From: Rhodobacteraceae bacterium UBA6796
GTDB taxonomy: Bacteria > Pseudomonadota > Alphaproteobacteria > Rhodobacterales > Rhodobacteraceae
Assembly (NCBI GenBank): GCA_002452815.1
Contig: DKFM01000001.1
Coordinates: forward strand, 1-64,000
Direction of reading: 5' to 3'
DNA: 64,000 nucleotides
Shown: positions 35,096-45,692 of the stretch, piece by piece
How the letters are laid out: each line of letters opens with the position of its first letter
Numbering within the stretch: position 1 is the first letter of the stretch
Made by a program: the position numbers and the translations under genes
The notes under the pieces: model-generated
The model's input: the letters and a program-made list of their open reading frames with translations, nothing else
The model's database searches: none
Told to the model about the DNA's origin: nothing

Positions 35096-35395
35096 TCAGC
35101 CGGCCCAGCCTTCGACGATGCACAGATCGGCGATCGAGACCGGGGTGCGCAGGCTCATCGCGTGCTGATATTCGGGGCTGAGATAGCAGGCGCGGGCGGC
35201 TTCGATGCTGGGGAATTCGATCACCACGGCGCGCGGGCGCAGATCGCCCTCGACCACCTCTTGCGGGCCGCCGCGCACCAGGAAGCGCCCGCCGTATTTG
35301 TCGAAGGCCGCCGCATTGGCCACGCGATAGGCCTGATAGGCCTGCGGGTCGTCGACCGTCACATGACCGATCCAGTAACCTTTGGGTGTGCTCAT
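35096..35395 (-). CDS. DUF1330 family protein
   Basis: A 99-aa protein with the ferredoxin-like alpha-beta fold of DUF1330: [33 protein letters not shown] and [20 protein letters not shown], all characteristic. The function of the family is unknown. Some members resemble dimeric alpha-beta-barrel monooxygenases. It starts one base after the hisE stop, so it is probably the last gene of the his operon. Confidence 0.9.
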   Translation of the reverse strand: MSTPKGYWIGHVTVDDPQAYQAYRVANAAAFDKYGGRFLVRGGPQEVVEGDLRPRAVVIEFPSIEAARACYLSPEYQHAMSLRTPVSIADLCIVEGWAG

Positions 35396-35396
35396 C

Positions 35397-35711
35397 TCAG
35401 GCCCCCCGCGCGGCTTTTTCCGCAATCCCCGACGTGCCCATGCGGCGGTCGAGTTCGGCCAGAACATCGGCCAGCGCCACATCGCGCGCGGCCAGCATCA
35501 CCAGCAGGTGATACAGCACATCGGCGGCCTCGTAGGTCAGGTTCTCGCGGTCGTTTTTCACCGCCGCGATGATCGCTTCGATCGCCTCTTCGCCGAATTT
35601 CTCGGCGCATTTTTCCGGGCCCTTGGCGAACAGCTTGGCGGTCCAGCTGCTGTCCGGGTCGGCGGATTTGCGCGCCGCGATGGTCGCGGCGAGGGTGTCG
35701 AGCGTGCTCAT
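35397..35711 (-). CDS. hisE: Phosphoribosyl-ATP pyrophosphatase HisE
   Basis: Second step of histidine synthesis, hydrolysing phosphoribosyl-ATP to phosphoribosyl-AMP. The 104-aa all-helical MazG-like protein has [23 protein letters not shown] with the Mg-binding EEAIEA and the [10 protein letters not shown] segment. It is a stand-alone HisE, not fused to HisI. Its start overlaps the hisF stop by four bases. Confidence 0.95.
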   Translation of the reverse strand: MSTLDTLAATIAARKSADPDSSWTAKLFAKGPEKCAEKFGEEAIEAIIAAVKNDRENLTYEAADVLYHLLVMLAARDVALADVLAELDRRMGTSGIAEKAARGA

Positions 35712-36469
35712 GTCAGCCTCACGGGGATGCCGGCGGCGGCCATATGGGCCTTGGCCTCGCCGATGGTGAATTCGCCGAAATGGAAGATCGAGGCGGCCAG
35801 AACCGCGCTGGCGCCGCCGAGGGTGACGCCCTCGACCAGGTGGTCGAGCGTGCCGACCCCGCCCGAGGCGATGACCGGGATGCTGACCGCATCGGAAATC
35901 GCGCGGGTCAGCGGCAGGTTGAACCCCGCGCGGGTGCCGTCGCGGTCCATCGAGGTCAGCAGGATCTCGCCCGCGCCCTTGGCGGCGACGGTGCGGGCAA
36001 ATTCCACCGCGTCGATGCCGGTCGATTTGCGCCCGCCATGGGTGAAGATTTCCCAGCGGCCGGGTTCGACGGTCTTCGCGTCGATCGCCACCACGATGCA
36101 CTGGCTGCCAAAACGGTCGGCGGCCTCGGCCACGACATCGGGATTGGCCACGGCGGCGGAGTTGAAGCTGACCTTGTCGGCGCCGGCCAGCAGCAGCTTG
36201 CGCACGTCTTCGTGGCTGCGCACGCCGCCGCCCACGGTCAGCGGCATGAAACACTGCTCGGCGGTGCGGGTGACCAGATCGAACATCGTGCCGCGGTTTT
36301 CGTGGGTCGCGTGGATGTCGAGGAAACACAGCTCGTCCGCGCCCGCCGCGTCATAGGCCTTGGCGGCCTCGACCGGGTCGCCCGCGTCGATCAGGTTGAC
36401 GAAGTTCACGCCTTTCACCACGCGGCCATCGGCCACGTCGAGGCAGGGGATGATCCGGGTTTTCAGCAT
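35708..36469 (-). CDS. hisF: Imidazole glycerol phosphate synthase subunit HisF
   Basis: The cyclase half of the HisF-HisH enzyme, which uses ammonia from HisH to form IGP and AICAR. The 253-aa TIM barrel has catalytic Asp11 ([15 protein letters not shown]) and the second catalytic Asp in [13 protein letters not shown], with phosphate sites TVGGGVRS and IASGGVGT. The start at 36469 is the only one before the conserved N-terminus. Upstream lies the RgpF-like gene and copy E of the intergenic repeat. Confidence 0.97.
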   Translation of the reverse strand: MLKTRIIPCLDVADGRVVKGVNFVNLIDAGDPVEAAKAYDAAGADELCFLDIHATHENRGTMFDLVTRTAEQCFMPLTVGGGVRSHEDVRKLLLAGADKVSFNSAAVANPDVVAEAADRFGSQCIVVAIDAKTVEPGRWEIFTHGGRKSTGIDAVEFARTVAAKGAGEILLTSMDRDGTRAGFNLPLTRAISDAVSIPVIASGGVGTLDHLVEGVTLGGASAVLAASIFHFGEFTIGEAKAHMAAAGIPVRLT

Positions 36470-36547
36470 GGGCAGCGGGCTCCTTTGGCGCAGTCATAAC
36501 GCCCGGGGCGCGGGATGGAAAGCGCAGAGCGGGGGCCAGCCCCCGCA

Positions 36548-36575
36548 CCCCCGGGATATTGACGCCAGAAAGAAG
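36548..36575 (+). repeat. Dispersed intergenic repeat, copy E
   Basis: This copy reads CCCCCGGGATATT, then GACGCCAGAAAGAAGCG, 16 bp after the stop of the RgpF-like gene. It is preceded by a GCGGGGGC/GCCCCCGC hairpin (about 36529-36546), the same arrangement as copies A and C. Confidence 0.7.
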
Positions 36576-36590
36576 CGCAGGGCCGGGCGA

Positions 36591-37688
36591 TCATGTGCCC
36601 AGTGCGGCCTCGATCTCGGCGCGGATCGCGGGTGCGGGGGCGGGCAGATCGCCCGCGTCGACGGCCCGCAGATAGGCCTGCAGCGCGGCACGATAGATCG
36701 GTTTCGAGGGGCGTTTGAGGAAGCCCAGGCGCAGCGTGGTTTCGCTGCCATAGGGGAAGCTGGCGTAGAAGGGGGCGGTCGTCACGACGCGGCGGATATG
36801 GCGCAGCGCGGCGGCGCGCCATTCCGGGTGGTCGGGGGTCTCCAGCAAGGCGGTGCCCCGGGCCCGATGCTGCGGGGAGTCATAGGCGGCGTAGCGCAAC
36901 ACCTTGCGCAGTTCCGGGGTGGGCAGGGCCGCCATTTCGGTCAGGAACAGATGGCGCGAGCCGAGCGCGCCCATCGGCACCCCCGCCTTGGTCATCGCGT
37001 AGGAAAACCGCCGTTCGCGCAGGAATTCGCGTCCCTTGGTCAGCGGCACATCGCGCCAGAACCTGACAAAGGCCTCTGTGCCGCCGGGCACGGTGAAATT
37101 GACGTGGTAGAAATAGGCTTCAATGAAGCCCGCAGCCGTGCCGTTGTGGTCGCGATCCCGATGCAGCCGGGTCTTGCGCACCAGCCCGCCCATGAAACGA
37201 CCCGTTGCCTCCAGCCGGGGCAGCAGGTCATTGTCCGGGGTGAGCGGAAACCACAGGCTGTCATTGATCAGGGCCAGATGTTCGGGGCGCTGGCCCAGAT
37301 GGTCGAGCAGCCGCACGCCGTCGCGATAGGCGCCGACGTCGTAGCCATAGTTCGGCCGCTCGCAGATCAGCGCGGCGCGCGAGGCCAGCGCCTCCCGGTC
37401 GGCAGACGAGAGCGGCGCGTTCGACACGATCAGCGGCACATAGCCCTGCGCCAGCAGATAATCGCAGCTGTCCAGCGTCGAGGCGCGCAGGCCTTCGGGC
37501 TGATAGAGCACCAGCACCGCGACCCGGGGGCCGAAGGGCTGCGCGCCCTCGGTCAGGGTCAGTTGCGCGGGCCAGTCGCGATCCCAGGCGCGTTTGAGCC
37601 GGGCGAGTTCGGGGAGCGCAAGCAGATAGCGCAGCTTGCGCACGGCGCGGCGCGCTTCCTTGCGCAGCTTCCTGCCGAGTTTGGTCAC
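36591..37688 (-). CDS. Rhamnan synthesis F (RgpF)-family protein (GTG start)
   Basis: A 365-aa protein of the RgpF family, found in rhamnose-rich polysaccharide loci and in some methylobacterial and rhodobacterial glycosyltransferases. Signature segments are [19 protein letters not shown] and [12 protein letters not shown], with an Arg/Lys-rich N-terminus that could sit on the membrane. The probable role is a sugar transferase in surface polysaccharide or LPS O-chain synthesis, and the acceptor is unknown. It starts with GTG inside the hisA stop (GTGA) and lies between hisA and hisF, so it is co-transcribed with histidine genes though it has no known role there. Codon use is like its neighbours. 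Confidence 0.8.
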   Translation of the reverse strand: MTKLGRKLRKEARRAVRKLRYLLALPELARLKRAWDRDWPAQLTLTEGAQPFGPRVAVLVLYQPEGLRASTLDSCDYLLAQGYVPLIVSNAPLSSADREALASRAALICERPNYGYDVGAYRDGVRLLDHLGQRPEHLALINDSLWFPLTPDNDLLPRLEATGRFMGGLVRKTRLHRDRDHNGTAAGFIEAYFYHVNFTVPGGTEAFVRFWRDVPLTKGREFLRERRFSYAMTKAGVPMGALGSRHLFLTEMAALPTPELRKVLRYAAYDSPQHRARGTALLETPDHPEWRAAALRHIRRVVTTAPFYASFPYGSETTLRLGFLKRPSKPIYRAALQAYLRAVDAGDLPAPAPAIRAEIEAALGT

Positions 37689-38404
37689 GTCTTCAGCGCC
37701 GCCAGTGCCTGCGTCAGATCCAGCGCGCCGTCATAGATCGCGCGGCCCGAAATCGCGCCCGCGATCACGCCGGTGTCGCGCAGGGCGATCAGGTCGGGCA
37801 GCGAGGATACGCCGCCCGAGGCGATCACCGGAATGCTGACCGCGCGCGCCAGCGCCTCGGTCGCCTCGATGTTCGGGCCGGTCATCGCGCCATCGCGCAT
37901 GATGTCGGTGTAGATGATCGCGCTGACACCCGCATCCTCGAAGGATTTCGCCAGATCGGTGACCATCACATCGGTTTCCTCGGCCCAGCCCTTGGTCGCC
38001 ACGCGGCCATTGCGCGCGTCGATGCCCACCGCGACCTTGCCGGGGAATTCACGCGCGGCCTGGCGCACCAGATCGGGGTTTTCGACGGCGACCGTGCCCA
38101 GGATCACGCGCGACAGGCCCTTTTCGATCCAGCCTGCGATCGTTGCCATGTCGCGGATCCCGCCGCCCAGCTGCGCGGGCACGGTGATACGCGCCAGAAT
38201 GGCCTCGACCGCCGCGGCATTGACGGGCGCGCCCGCGAAGGCGCCGTTCAGATCGACCAGATGCACCCATTCGCAGCCCGCGGCCTCGAACTTCGCGGCC
38301 TGCGCGGCCGGGTCGTCCCCGAAGACCGTGGCCTTGTCCATCTCGCCATGCAGCAGTCGCACGCATTGGCCGTCCTTGAGGTCGATTGCGGGGTAGAGGA
38401 TCAT
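37685..38404 (-). CDS. hisA: ProFAR isomerase HisA
   Basis: Isomerises ProFAR to PRFAR, the step before HisF-HisH. The 239-aa TIM barrel has [15 protein letters not shown] with catalytic Asp8, and [15 protein letters not shown] with the second Asp. The phosphate loops are LGGGIRD and IASGGVSS. The ATG at 38404 matches the family N-terminus. The upstream in-frame extension would overlap the divergent DUF2147 gene's leader. Confidence 0.97.
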   Translation of the reverse strand: MILYPAIDLKDGQCVRLLHGEMDKATVFGDDPAAQAAKFEAAGCEWVHLVDLNGAFAGAPVNAAAVEAILARITVPAQLGGGIRDMATIAGWIEKGLSRVILGTVAVENPDLVRQAAREFPGKVAVGIDARNGRVATKGWAEETDVMVTDLAKSFEDAGVSAIIYTDIMRDGAMTGPNIEATEALARAVSIPVIASGGVSSLPDLIALRDTGVIAGAISGRAIYDGALDLTQALAALKT

Positions 38405-38533
38405 CGCCAACTCCTGTCGTTTGGCGCTTTTTGTCACGCACGCGGGCCCCGGGCAAGGGCGCAACGCCACGTCAGCCTTGCCGGGAATCGGGGCGCGTGC
38501 CCAGATGGCGCAGGATCTTTGGGAGGAGACACC

Positions 38534-38917
38534 ATGAAAACCATCATTCTGGCGGCAGCGCTGGCCCTGGGTGCCGGGGCGGCGATGGCCGACCCGCTGG
38601 AGGGCCTGTGGAAGACGCAGCCCGACGACGGCGCCTATGCGCATGTGAAAATCGCGCCCTGCGGGCCGAATTTCTGCGGCACGATCGTCAAAAGTTTCAA
38701 TGAAAGCGGTGAATACAAATCGCCCAATCAGGGCAAGATGATCGTGATCGACATGGCGCCCAAGGGCGATGGAACCTATGCGGGCAAGGTCTGGCGGCCG
38801 TCGAACAACAAGACCTACATTGGCAAGATCGCGCTGAACGGCAAGGCGATGAAACTGTCGGGCTGTGTGGCCGGTGGGCTGATCTGCGCCAAGCAGGCGT
38901 GGTCGAAGATCGACTGA
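38534..38917 (+). CDS. DUF2147 family exported protein
   Basis: A 127-aa precursor with a Sec signal peptide (residues 1-19, ending AAMA). The mature part is a small lipocalin-like beta-barrel of family DUF2147: [32 protein letters not shown] and [21 protein letters not shown]. The four Cys could form two disulfides in the periplasm. Function unknown. It interrupts the his cluster on the opposite strand, with its own GGAGGAG ribosome site and a terminator 23 bp after the stop. Confidence 0.9.
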   Translation: MKTIILAAALALGAGAAMADPLEGLWKTQPDDGAYAHVKIAPCGPNFCGTIVKSFNESGEYKSPNQGKMIVIDMAPKGDGTYAGKVWRPSNNKTYIGKIALNGKAMKLSGCVAGGLICAKQAWSKID

Positions 38918-38940
38918 TCCGCACCGTGCAGAAAAACGGA

Positions 38941-38966
38941 ACGGGCGCCTTTCGGCGCCCGTTTTG
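38941..38966. terminator. Bidirectional terminator (DUF2147/hisH)
   Basis: ACGGGCGCC (38941-38949) pairs with GGCGCCCGT (38954-38962) around TTTC, followed by TTT on the plus strand. On the minus strand an A-run at 38932-38936 provides a T-tract a few bases away. Confidence 0.88.
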
Positions 38967-38968
38967 CG

Positions 38969-39610
38969 TCAGGGGGTCCAGCGCAGGAAATTGGCGATCA
39001 GCCGCAATCCGGTGGCCTGCGATTTTTCCGGGTGAAACTGGGTGCCCACCATGTTGTCGCGCCCGATGATTGCGGTGATCGGGCCTGCGTAATCGGCGTG
39101 CGCCAGCAGGTGTTCGGGCTGGGCCACCTTGAAATGATAGCTGTGCACGAAATAGGCGTGATCGCCGGTCACGATGCCGTCCAGCACCGGGTGTGGGCGG
39201 TCGATCACCAGATCGTTCCAGCCCATATGCGGCACTTTCAGTTTCGGATCGGCGGGCTCGATTTTGACCACCTCGCCGGGCACCCAGCCGAAGCCCTGCG
39301 TCAGCTCGTATTCGCGGCTGAGCGTGGCCATCATCTGCATGCCGACGCAGATCCCCAGGAAGGGCTTGCCCTGCTTGTGCACGCCTTCCTCGATCGCCTC
39401 GAACAGGCCGGTGAAGCGGTCGAGCGCATGACGGCAGGCCGGAAACGCGCCATCGCCCGGCAACACGATGCGGTCGGCCTTGGCCACCACGTCGGGCTCG
39501 CTGGTCACGACGATGGTGCCGTGGCCGGCCTCATGCGCCATGCGTTCAAACGCCTTTTGCGCCGAATGCAGGTTGCCGCTGTCGTAATCGACCAGTGCCG
39601 TCAGCATCAC
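38969..39610 (-). CDS. hisH: Imidazole glycerol phosphate synthase glutaminase HisH
   Basis: The class-I glutamine amidotransferase that feeds ammonia to HisF. The 213-aa protein has the triad: Cys88 in [10 protein letters not shown], His193 and Glu195 in TQFHPEKSQ, and the N-terminal DYDSGNLHS. The start is either ATG 39610 or 39607. The latter gives a four-base overlap with the hisB stop. It is the second gene of the hisB-hisH pair. Confidence 0.96.
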   Translation of the reverse strand: MMLTALVDYDSGNLHSAQKAFERMAHEAGHGTIVVTSEPDVVAKADRIVLPGDGAFPACRHALDRFTGLFEAIEEGVHKQGKPFLGICVGMQMMATLSREYELTQGFGWVPGEVVKIEPADPKLKVPHMGWNDLVIDRPHPVLDGIVTGDHAYFVHSYHFKVAQPEHLLAHADYAGPITAIIGRDNMVGTQFHPEKSQATGLRLIANFLRWTP

Positions 39611-40194
39611 AGCGCCCCTTTGGTCGAGGGCAGCACACCGGCCATCCGCGGGTCGACCTCGACCGCCATGCGCAGCGCGCGGGCGACCGATTTGAACGCG
39701 GCCTCGGCGATGTGGTGGCTGTTGATGCCATGCACCCGGTCAATATGCAGCGTGATCCCGCCATTGGTGGACAGCGCCTGAAAGAATTCGCGCACCAGTT
39801 CGGTGTCGAAGCTGCCGATCTTCTGCGTGGGCATGTCGCAATTCCACACCAGATAGGGGCGTGCCGACAGATCCAGCGCGCAAGCGACCTGGGTGTCGTC
39901 CATCGCCAGCGCGAAATGGCCGTAGCGGCGAATGCCCTTCTTGTCGCCCAATGCGCGCACCAGTGCCTGACCGATGGCGATGCCGGTATCCTCGATGGTG
40001 TGGTGGTCGTCGATATGCAGATCGCCGGTGGCGCGGATCGTCATGTCGATCAGCGAATGCCGCGACAGTTGGTCGAGCATGTGATCGAAGAAGCCGACGC
40101 CGGTCTGGTTGTCATAAACCCCGGTGCCGTCGAGATTGATCTCGACCGAGATTTCGGTTTCGGCGGTCTTGCGCGTGATCGAAGCGGTCCGCAT
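39607..40194 (-). CDS. hisB: Imidazoleglycerol-phosphate dehydratase HisB
   Basis: Dehydrates IGP to imidazole acetol phosphate. The 195-aa monofunctional plant-type enzyme, without the phosphatase domain of E. coli HisB, has the two Mn-binding motifs [13 protein letters not shown] with [12 protein letters not shown] and, in the second half, [24 protein letters not shown]. The ATG at 40194 is followed by [14 protein letters not shown], the typical start. Confidence 0.96.
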   Translation of the reverse strand: MRTASITRKTAETEISVEINLDGTGVYDNQTGVGFFDHMLDQLSRHSLIDMTIRATGDLHIDDHHTIEDTGIAIGQALVRALGDKKGIRRYGHFALAMDDTQVACALDLSARPYLVWNCDMPTQKIGSFDTELVREFFQALSTNGGITLHIDRVHGINSHHIAEAAFKSVARALRMAVEVDPRMAGVLPSTKGAL

Positions 40195-40273
40195 CGCTGA
40201 TCCTTCCTGTGGTGTCAGCGCCTTATAGGCCGCAGGTGGCGGCTTGTTAAGCGGCAGGCACGCAGGCGGGGGC

Positions 40274-40302
40274 AAAAAACAAAAAAGACCGCCGAAGCGG
40301 TC
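40274..40302 (-). terminator. Rho-independent terminator of the tRNA-Gly pair
   Basis: On the minus strand GACCGC (40297-40302) pairs with GCGGTC (40287-40292) around TTCG, followed by TTTTTTGTTTTTT. It lies 12 bp after the first tRNA-Gly, read on the minus strand. Confidence 0.93.
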
Positions 40303-40313
40303 CATTTTTGTTT

Positions 40314-40388
40314 TGGAGCGGGCGATGAGATTCGAACTCACGACCCTAACCTTGGCAAGGTTATGCTCTACCCCTGAGCTACGCCCGC
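40314..40388 (-). tRNA. tRNA-Gly (anticodon GCC), distal copy
   Basis: The minus strand gives a full cloverleaf: GCGGGCG acceptor, D-arm with AGCTCAGGGGTAGAGC, anticodon loop UUGCCAA (GCC) between AACC and GGTT, T-loop TTCGAAT, U73 and an encoded CCA (40314-40316). It is identical in sequence to the copy at 40408-40482, 19 bp away. Confidence 0.97.
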
Positions 40389-40407
40389 ACTCCTAAACTG
40401 TCCGAAC

Positions 40408-40482
40408 TGGAGCGGGCGATGAGATTCGAACTCACGACCCTAACCTTGGCAAGGTTATGCTCTACCCCTGAGCTACGCCCGC
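40408..40482 (-). tRNA. tRNA-Gly (anticodon GCC), proximal copy
   Basis: Identical 75-nt gene to the distal copy, transcribed first from the promoter at 40504-40532. Two adjacent copies of the GGC/GGT-reading tRNA suit a genome rich in GGC glycine codons. Confidence 0.97.
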
Positions 40483-40503
40483 GCTGCCGGTTCGGTGGAG
40501 GGG

Positions 40504-40532
40504 GATTTAGGAGATCGCGCGAGGGGCTGCAA
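40504..40532 (-). promoter_or_regulatory. Promoter of the tRNA-Gly pair
   Basis: On the minus strand TTGCAG (40527-40532), 17 bp, TAAATC (40504-40509), ending 21 bp before the tRNA. The -35 lies in TTTCCTCTTGCAG, the same 13-mer as at the tRNA-Gln promoter (330-358), and both have 17-bp spacing. Confidence 0.65.
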
Positions 40533-40750
40533 GAGGAAATTTGACTGTTGCCAAGAAAATTGGCGATCGGCCCCGTCGCCGGTCCGGCGGTCGTGGGGGG
40601 GCGGCAAGGTCTGCGTGGTAAAAGGCGCCGGGGGCAGGCCGCCTTCAGGGGGGCTGCCGCCACGTTCCAATCCGGGCGCCTCAAGCCTTGTTGACCCCAC
40701 TGCTGCGGCGCGGCACTCTGCGTGCAGGCACGGGCACGAAGGAGACGGCC

Positions 40751-41821
40751 ATGAACAGCAAGACATCGGGATGGGCCCTGACGGCTTTGGCCGGGGTGGC
40801 CGCGGTCGGGGGCTTTCTGTGGTGGCAATCGCAGGCCACGGGCGCTGTTTTCCCGGGCATCGCCTCGGGCAATGGCCGGATCGAAGCGGTCGAGATCGAC
40901 GTGGCGGCCAAGGCGGCGGGGCGTCTGTCCGAGGTGCTGGTCAGCGAAGGCGATCTGGTGAGTGCCGATCAGCCGCTGGCAAAGATCGATTCCCGGCAGT
41001 TGGAGGCCGGCCTGCATCAGGCGCAGGCGGAAAAGAAGCGCGCCGAACTGGCGGTCGATACCGCGAAGATCGTCGTGAAGCAGGCCGAGGCAGAAAAACG
41101 CGCCGCCGATGCCGCGCTGGAACAGGCCCGGGCGACGGCGGATGCCGCATGGAAACAGTATGAGCGCACCGAGGCGCTGGCGAAATCCTCGACCGCCTCG
41201 GCGGCCTCGCTGGATGCCGACCGGGCGGCGGCGCTGGGGGCCCGGGCCGCGATTGCCGCGGCCGAGGCACAGCAGGCCGCGGCCGAGGCGGCGATCAATT
41301 CGGCGCAATCGGCGGTGCTGAACGCGCAGGCCGCCGTCGAGGTCGCGCAGGCCGCGATCGAGGTGATCGAGGTGCAACTGGCCGACAATACCCTGACCGC
41401 GCCGCGCGACGGCCGGGTGCAATATCTGGTTGCGCGCGCGGGCGAGATCGTGGCCTCGGGCGGGCGGGTGGTGAACCTGGCCGATCTGGGCGACGTGTCG
41501 ATGGCGTTCTTCCTGCCCACCGCGCAGGCGGGCCGCGTGGCGATCGGCGACGATGCGCGCATCGTGCTGGACGCGGCACCCGACTGGGTGATCCCTGCGA
41601 AGATTTCCTATGTCGCCGATGTTGCGCAGTTCACCCCGAAAACCGTCGAAACCGAGATCGAGCGCGAAAAGCTGATGTTCCGCATCAAGGCGCGGATCGA
41701 CCCCGATCTGCTGCGCGCCCATATCGACCGGGTCAAGACCGGCCTGCCTGGGGTGGCCTATGTGCGCACCGATCCCGGCATCGACTGGCCCGAAGCGCTT
41801 GAGGTCAGGTTGCCGCAATGA
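40751..41821 (+). CDS. HlyD/YhiI-type periplasmic adaptor subunit
   Basis: A 356-aa membrane-fusion protein anchored by an N-terminal helix (residues 7-25, not cleaved). The first lipoyl half-motif is [28 protein letters not shown], followed by an Ala-rich helical hairpin of about 130 residues (75-215), then the second half-motif [22 protein letters not shown] and a beta-barrel. It matches E. coli YhiI/YbhG. It precedes the RbbA-like ATPase/permease with an ATGA overlap, so the three genes form one efflux or export system. The ribosome site is AAGGAG. Confidence 0.9.
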   Translation: MNSKTSGWALTALAGVAAVGGFLWWQSQATGAVFPGIASGNGRIEAVEIDVAAKAAGRLSEVLVSEGDLVSADQPLAKIDSRQLEAGLHQAQAEKKRAELAVDTAKIVVKQAEAEKRAADAALEQARATADAAWKQYERTEALAKSSTASAASLDADRAAALGARAAIAAAEAQQAAAEAAINSAQSAVLNAQAAVEVAQAAIEVIEVQLADNTLTAPRDGRVQYLVARAGEIVASGGRVVNLADLGDVSMAFFLPTAQAGRVAIGDDARIVLDAAPDWVIPAKISYVADVAQFTPKTVETEIEREKLMFRIKARIDPDLLRAHIDRVKTGLPGVAYVRTDPGIDWPEALEVRLPQ

Positions 41822-44571
41822 CCGCCCCCGTGCCCGCAGGGCCGGTGGCACGGCTGAGCGATGTCGGGTTGCGCTTTGGCAAGACCCGCGCGCTGGAGGC
41901 GATCAGCCTGGACATCCCGGCCGGTGTCATGGCCGGGCTGATCGGGCCGGACGGGGTGGGCAAATCCTCGCTGCTGTCGCTGATCGCGGGGGCGCGGGCG
42001 CTGCAGGACGGGGCCTTGATGGTGCTGGGCGGCGACATGCGCGATGCCGGGCATCGCGGGCGGGTCTGCCCGCGGATCGCCTTCATGCCGCAGGGGCTGG
42101 GCCGCAATCTGTATCCAACGCTGTCAGTGCGCGAGAATGTCGATTTCTTTGGCCGCCTGTTCGGCCATGGCGCCGAGGAACGCGCGCGCCGGATCGCCAA
42201 TCTGTTGCAGGCCACCGGGCTTGCCCCCTTTGCCGACCGGCCCGCGGGCAAGCTGTCGGGCGGGATGAAGCAGAAGCTGGGCCTGTGCTGCGCGCTGATC
42301 CACGACCCCGATCTGTTGATCCTCGATGAACCCACGACCGGCGTCGACCCGCTGTCGCGGCGGCAGTTCTGGGATCTGATCGACCGGATTCGCGCCGGGC
42401 GCCCGGGGATGAGCGTGCTGGTCGCCACCGCCTATATGGAAGAGGCCGCGCGATTCGATTGGCTGTGTGCGATGCACGCGGGCCGGGTGCTGGCGACGGG
42501 CGCGCCCGCGCAGCTGCTGGCGCAGACCGGCGCGGCAGATCTGGACGCGGCCTTCATCGCGCTGTTGCCCGAGGAAGACCGCGCAGGCCATCACGCCGTG
42601 ACGATCCCGCCGCGCATCGACGACACCGACGCCATCGCCATCGAGGCCACCCACCTGACCATGCGGTTTGGCGATTTCACCGCGGTCGATGATGTGAGTT
42701 TCCGCATTGAGAAGGGCGAGATCTTCGGGTTTCTCGGTTCCAACGGCTGCGGCAAGACGACAACGATGAAGATGCTGACCGGCCTGCTGGCGCCAAGCGA
42801 GGGGCAGGCGCAGCTGTTCGGCGAAGACATGGACGCGCGCGATCTGAACATCCGGCGGCGCATCGGCTATATGTCGCAGGCCTTCTCGCTGTATGGCGAG
42901 TTGAGCGTGCGGCAGAACCTTGTGCTGCATGCGCGGCTGTTCGGCTTTGACCCGGCGCGGATCGGCCCGCGGGTGGCCGAGATGATCGACCGCTTCGATC
43001 TGGCCGAGGTGGCCGACGAATTCCCCGACGGCCTGCCGCTGGGCATCCGGCAGCGGCTGTCGCTGGCGGTGGCGATGATCCATGCGCCCGACATCCTGAT
43101 TCTGGACGAGCCGACCTCGGGCGTCGATCCGGTGGCGCGCGATGCGTTCTGGACGATCCTGGGCGAGCTGTCGCGCCGCGACGGGGTGACGATCTTCGTC
43201 TCGACCCATTTCATGAACGAGGCCGAGCGCTGCGACCGGATTTCGCTGATGCATGCGGGGCGGGTGCTGGTGTCGGATGCGCCCGCGGCGATCATGGCGC
43301 AGGCAGGCGCGGCCACGCTGGAAGAGGCCTTCATTCAGCATCTGGAGACCGCGATCGGCGAGGTTGATACGGCGCCCGCGCCTGCGACCGTTCTGCCCGA
43401 CGCCCCCGCCAAACGCGCGCGCAAGCAGTCGTTTTTTGCGCGCGCTTTCAGCCCGCGGCGTCTGTTCAGCTATTGCCTGCGCGAGGCGCTGGAGCTGAAA
43501 CGCGACCCGATCCGCGGCACCTTGGCCACGCTGGGCACCGTCATCCTGATGCTTGTCGTGGGCTATGGCATCAATCTGGATGTGGAAAACCTGAAATTCG
43601 CGGTGCTCGATCAGGACCAGAGCGGGATCAGCCGCGATTATGTCGCGCAGATTTCGGGCTCGCGGTATTTTACCGAGGAACCCGCGCTGACCTCTTATCA
43701 GGATATGGACGCGCGGATGCGGGCGGGCGAAATCGCGATGGCGCTGGAAATCCCGCCGAATTTCGCCGCCGATCTGCGGCGCGGGCGGGATGTGGCGGTG
43801 GCGGCCTGGATCGACGGCTCGATGCCCGCGCAGGCCGAAACCACGCAGGGCTATGTACAGGGGCTGCACGCCTGGTGGCTGACCGAAAAGATGCGCGAGA
43901 TTTACGGCGATGCGGCGGTGGCGGGCGATTTCACCATCGCCACGCGCTACCGCTACAACCCCGATGTGCAAAGCCTGCCGGCGATGGTGCCCGCGATGGT
44001 GCCGCTGCTGCTGATGCTGATCCCCGCGATGCTGGCCGCGCTGAGCGTGGTGCGCGAAAAGGAACTGGGTTCGATCGTCAACCTTTACGTCACCCCGGTC
44101 ACCCGGTTCGAATTTCTGCTGGGCAAGCAGCTGCCCTATATCGCGCTTGGCATGGTCAATTTCGCGGGCCTCGTGGCGCTGGCGGTGTTTGTCTTTGGCG
44201 TGCCGGTCAGCGGCAGCCTGCCTGCGCTGACGCTGGCGGCGCTGCTGTATGTCACGGTGTCCACCGGAATGGGGCTGCTGATTTCATCCTTCATGTCCAG
44301 CCAGATCGCAGCCATTTTCGGCACCGCGCTGCTGACGCTGATTCCGTCGGTGCAATATTCAGGGATGATCGACCCGGTCAGCTCGCTTGAAGGGGCAGGG
44401 GCGGCGATCGGGCATATCTTCCCCGCCACCTATTTCGTGACGATCTCGCGCGGGGTGTTTTCCAAGGCGTTGGAACTGGCCGACATGCGCCCCGATTTCA
44501 TCGCGCTGGCGATCACGGTGCCGATCGTGCTGGGCCTTGGCGTGGCGCTGTTGCGCAAACAGGCGAGGTAG
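41818..44571 (+). CDS. rbbA: RbbA/YhiH-type fused ABC transporter (two ATPases plus ABC-2 permease)
   Basis: A 917-aa protein with two ABC ATPase domains in tandem (about residues 8-230 and 270-500) and an ABC-2 membrane domain (about 540-917). Walker A motifs are [16 protein letters not shown] and [16 protein letters not shown]. Signature motifs are [13 protein letters not shown] and a degenerate [13 protein letters not shown]. Walker B motifs end [13 protein letters not shown] and [13 protein letters not shown]. The membrane half starts with [21 protein letters not shown]. coli RbbA was described as a ribosome-associated ATPase, but the architecture and flanking genes argue for an exporter. 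Overlaps the adaptor gene by four bases and is followed three bases later by the second permease. Confidence 0.9.
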   Translation: MTAPVPAGPVARLSDVGLRFGKTRALEAISLDIPAGVMAGLIGPDGVGKSSLLSLIAGARALQDGALMVLGGDMRDAGHRGRVCPRIAFMPQGLGRNLYPTLSVRENVDFFGRLFGHGAEERARRIANLLQATGLAPFADRPAGKLSGGMKQKLGLCCALIHDPDLLILDEPTTGVDPLSRRQFWDLIDRIRAGRPGMSVLVATAYMEEAARFDWLCAMHAGRVLATGAPAQLLAQTGAADLDAAFIALLPEEDRAGHHAVTIPPRIDDTDAIAIEATHLTMRFGDFTAVDDVSFRIEKGEIFGFLGSNGCGKTTTMKMLTGLLAPSEGQAQLFGEDMDARDLNIRRRIGYMSQAFSLYGELSVRQNLVLHARLFGFDPARIGPRVAEMIDRFDLAEVADEFPDGLPLGIRQRLSLAVAMIHAPDILILDEPTSGVDPVARDAFWTILGELSRRDGVTIFVSTHFMNEAERCDRISLMHAGRVLVSDAPAAIMAQAGAATLEEAFIQHLETAIGEVDTAPAPATVLPDAPAKRARKQSFFARAFSPRRLFSYCLREALELKRDPIRGTLATLGTVILMLVVGYGINLDVENLKFAVLDQDQSGISRDYVAQISGSRYFTEEPALTSYQDMDARMRAGEIAMALEIPPNFAADLRRGRDVAVAAWIDGSMPAQAETTQGYVQGLHAWWLTEKMREIYGDAAVAGDFTIATRYRYNPDVQSLPAMVPAMVPLLLMLIPAMLAALSVVREKELGSIVNLYVTPVTRFEFLLGKQLPYIALGMVNFAGLVALAVFVFGVPVSGSLPALTLAALLYVTVSTGMGLLISSFMSSQIAAIFGTALLTLIPSVQYSGMIDPVSSLEGAGAAIGHIFPATYFVTISRGVFSKALELADMRPDFIALAITVPIVLGLGVALLRKQAR

Positions 44572-44574
44572 GCG

Positions 44575-45687
44575 ATGCGGCTGGCCAATATCTGGAACCT
44601 TGGCGTCAAGGAGTTGCGCGGCCTGCTGCGCGATCCGATGCTGCTGGTGCTGATCGTCTATGCCTTCACCTTCTCGATTCACACCGCCGCCAAGGCGATG
44701 CCCGAGACCCTGAACAAGGCCAGCATCGCGATTGTCGACGAGGATCGCTCGGCCCTGTCGGCGCGGATTGCCGATGCGTTCTACCCGCCCTATTTCATGC
44801 CGCCCGAGATCATTTCGGCGGCCGAGATGGACGCGCGGATGGATGCCGGGCTTGATACTTTCGCGCTGGATATCCCGCCCGATTTTCAGCGTGATCTGCT
44901 GGCGGGCGATGTGCCGCAGATCCAGCTGAACGTGGATGCCACGCGGATGACGCAGGCCTTTACCGGCATGGGCTATATCCAGCAGATCGTGAATGCCGAG
45001 GTGAACGAATACCTCGACCGCCACCGCAGCGAAACCGAATTGAACGTCGGTCTGGTGCTGCGCGCGCGCTTCAACCCGCAGCTGGACCAGATGTGGTTCG
45101 GGGCGATTTCCAACGTCATCATGTCGATCACCATGCTGGGCATCGTGCTGACCGGGGCGGCGCTGATCCGCGAACGCGAACACGGCACGGTCGAGCATCT
45201 GCTGGTGATGCCGGTCAGCGCGTCCGAGATCATGATCTCGAAACTCTGGTCGATGGGGCTGGTGGTGCTGCTGGCCTCGGCCTTTTCCATCGTGGTGGTG
45301 GTCGAGGGGGTGCTGCAGGTGCCGATCCCCGGCTCGCTTGCGCTGTTCCTGTTCGGTACGGTGTTGCAGTTGTTCGCGGTCACCGCGATGGGGATCTGGC
45401 TGGCGACGATGGCGGGGTCGATGCCGCAGTTCGGGCTGCTGCTGGTGATCACCTTCCTGCCGATGCAGGTGCTGTCGGGCACGCTGACCCCGCGCGAAAG
45501 CATGCCCGACATTATCCAGTATATCATGCTGGCCGCGCCCAATACGCATTTCGCGATCCTGGCGCAGGCGGTGCTGTTCCGCGGGGCGGGGCTGGCCGTG
45601 GTCTGGCCGCAGCTTCTGGCGCTGTTCGGGATCGGGGCGGTGATGTTTGCGTTGGCGCTGCGCCGGTTCCGCGCCTTCCTGCGATAA
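44575..45687 (+). CDS. ABC-2 transporter permease (YhhJ/YbhR type)
   Basis: A 370-aa inner-membrane protein with an N-terminal helix (LLVLIVYAFTFSIHTAAKA), a periplasmic domain of about 120 residues, and five to six C-terminal helices including the LIREREHGTVEHLLVMPVSASEIMISK coupling segment and FLPMQVLSGTLTPRESMP. It pairs with the membrane half of the RbbA-like protein. The yhiI-rbbA-yhhJ order is the same as in E. coli. Substrate unknown. Confidence 0.9.
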   Translation: MRLANIWNLGVKELRGLLRDPMLLVLIVYAFTFSIHTAAKAMPETLNKASIAIVDEDRSALSARIADAFYPPYFMPPEIISAAEMDARMDAGLDTFALDIPPDFQRDLLAGDVPQIQLNVDATRMTQAFTGMGYIQQIVNAEVNEYLDRHRSETELNVGLVLRARFNPQLDQMWFGAISNVIMSITMLGIVLTGAALIREREHGTVEHLLVMPVSASEIMISKLWSMGLVVLLASAFSIVVVVEGVLQVPIPGSLALFLFGTVLQLFAVTAMGIWLATMAGSMPQFGLLLVITFLPMQVLSGTLTPRESMPDIIQYIMLAAPNTHFAILAQAVLFRGAGLAVVWPQLLALFGIGAVMFALALRRFRAFLR

Positions 45688-45692
45688 GACAA

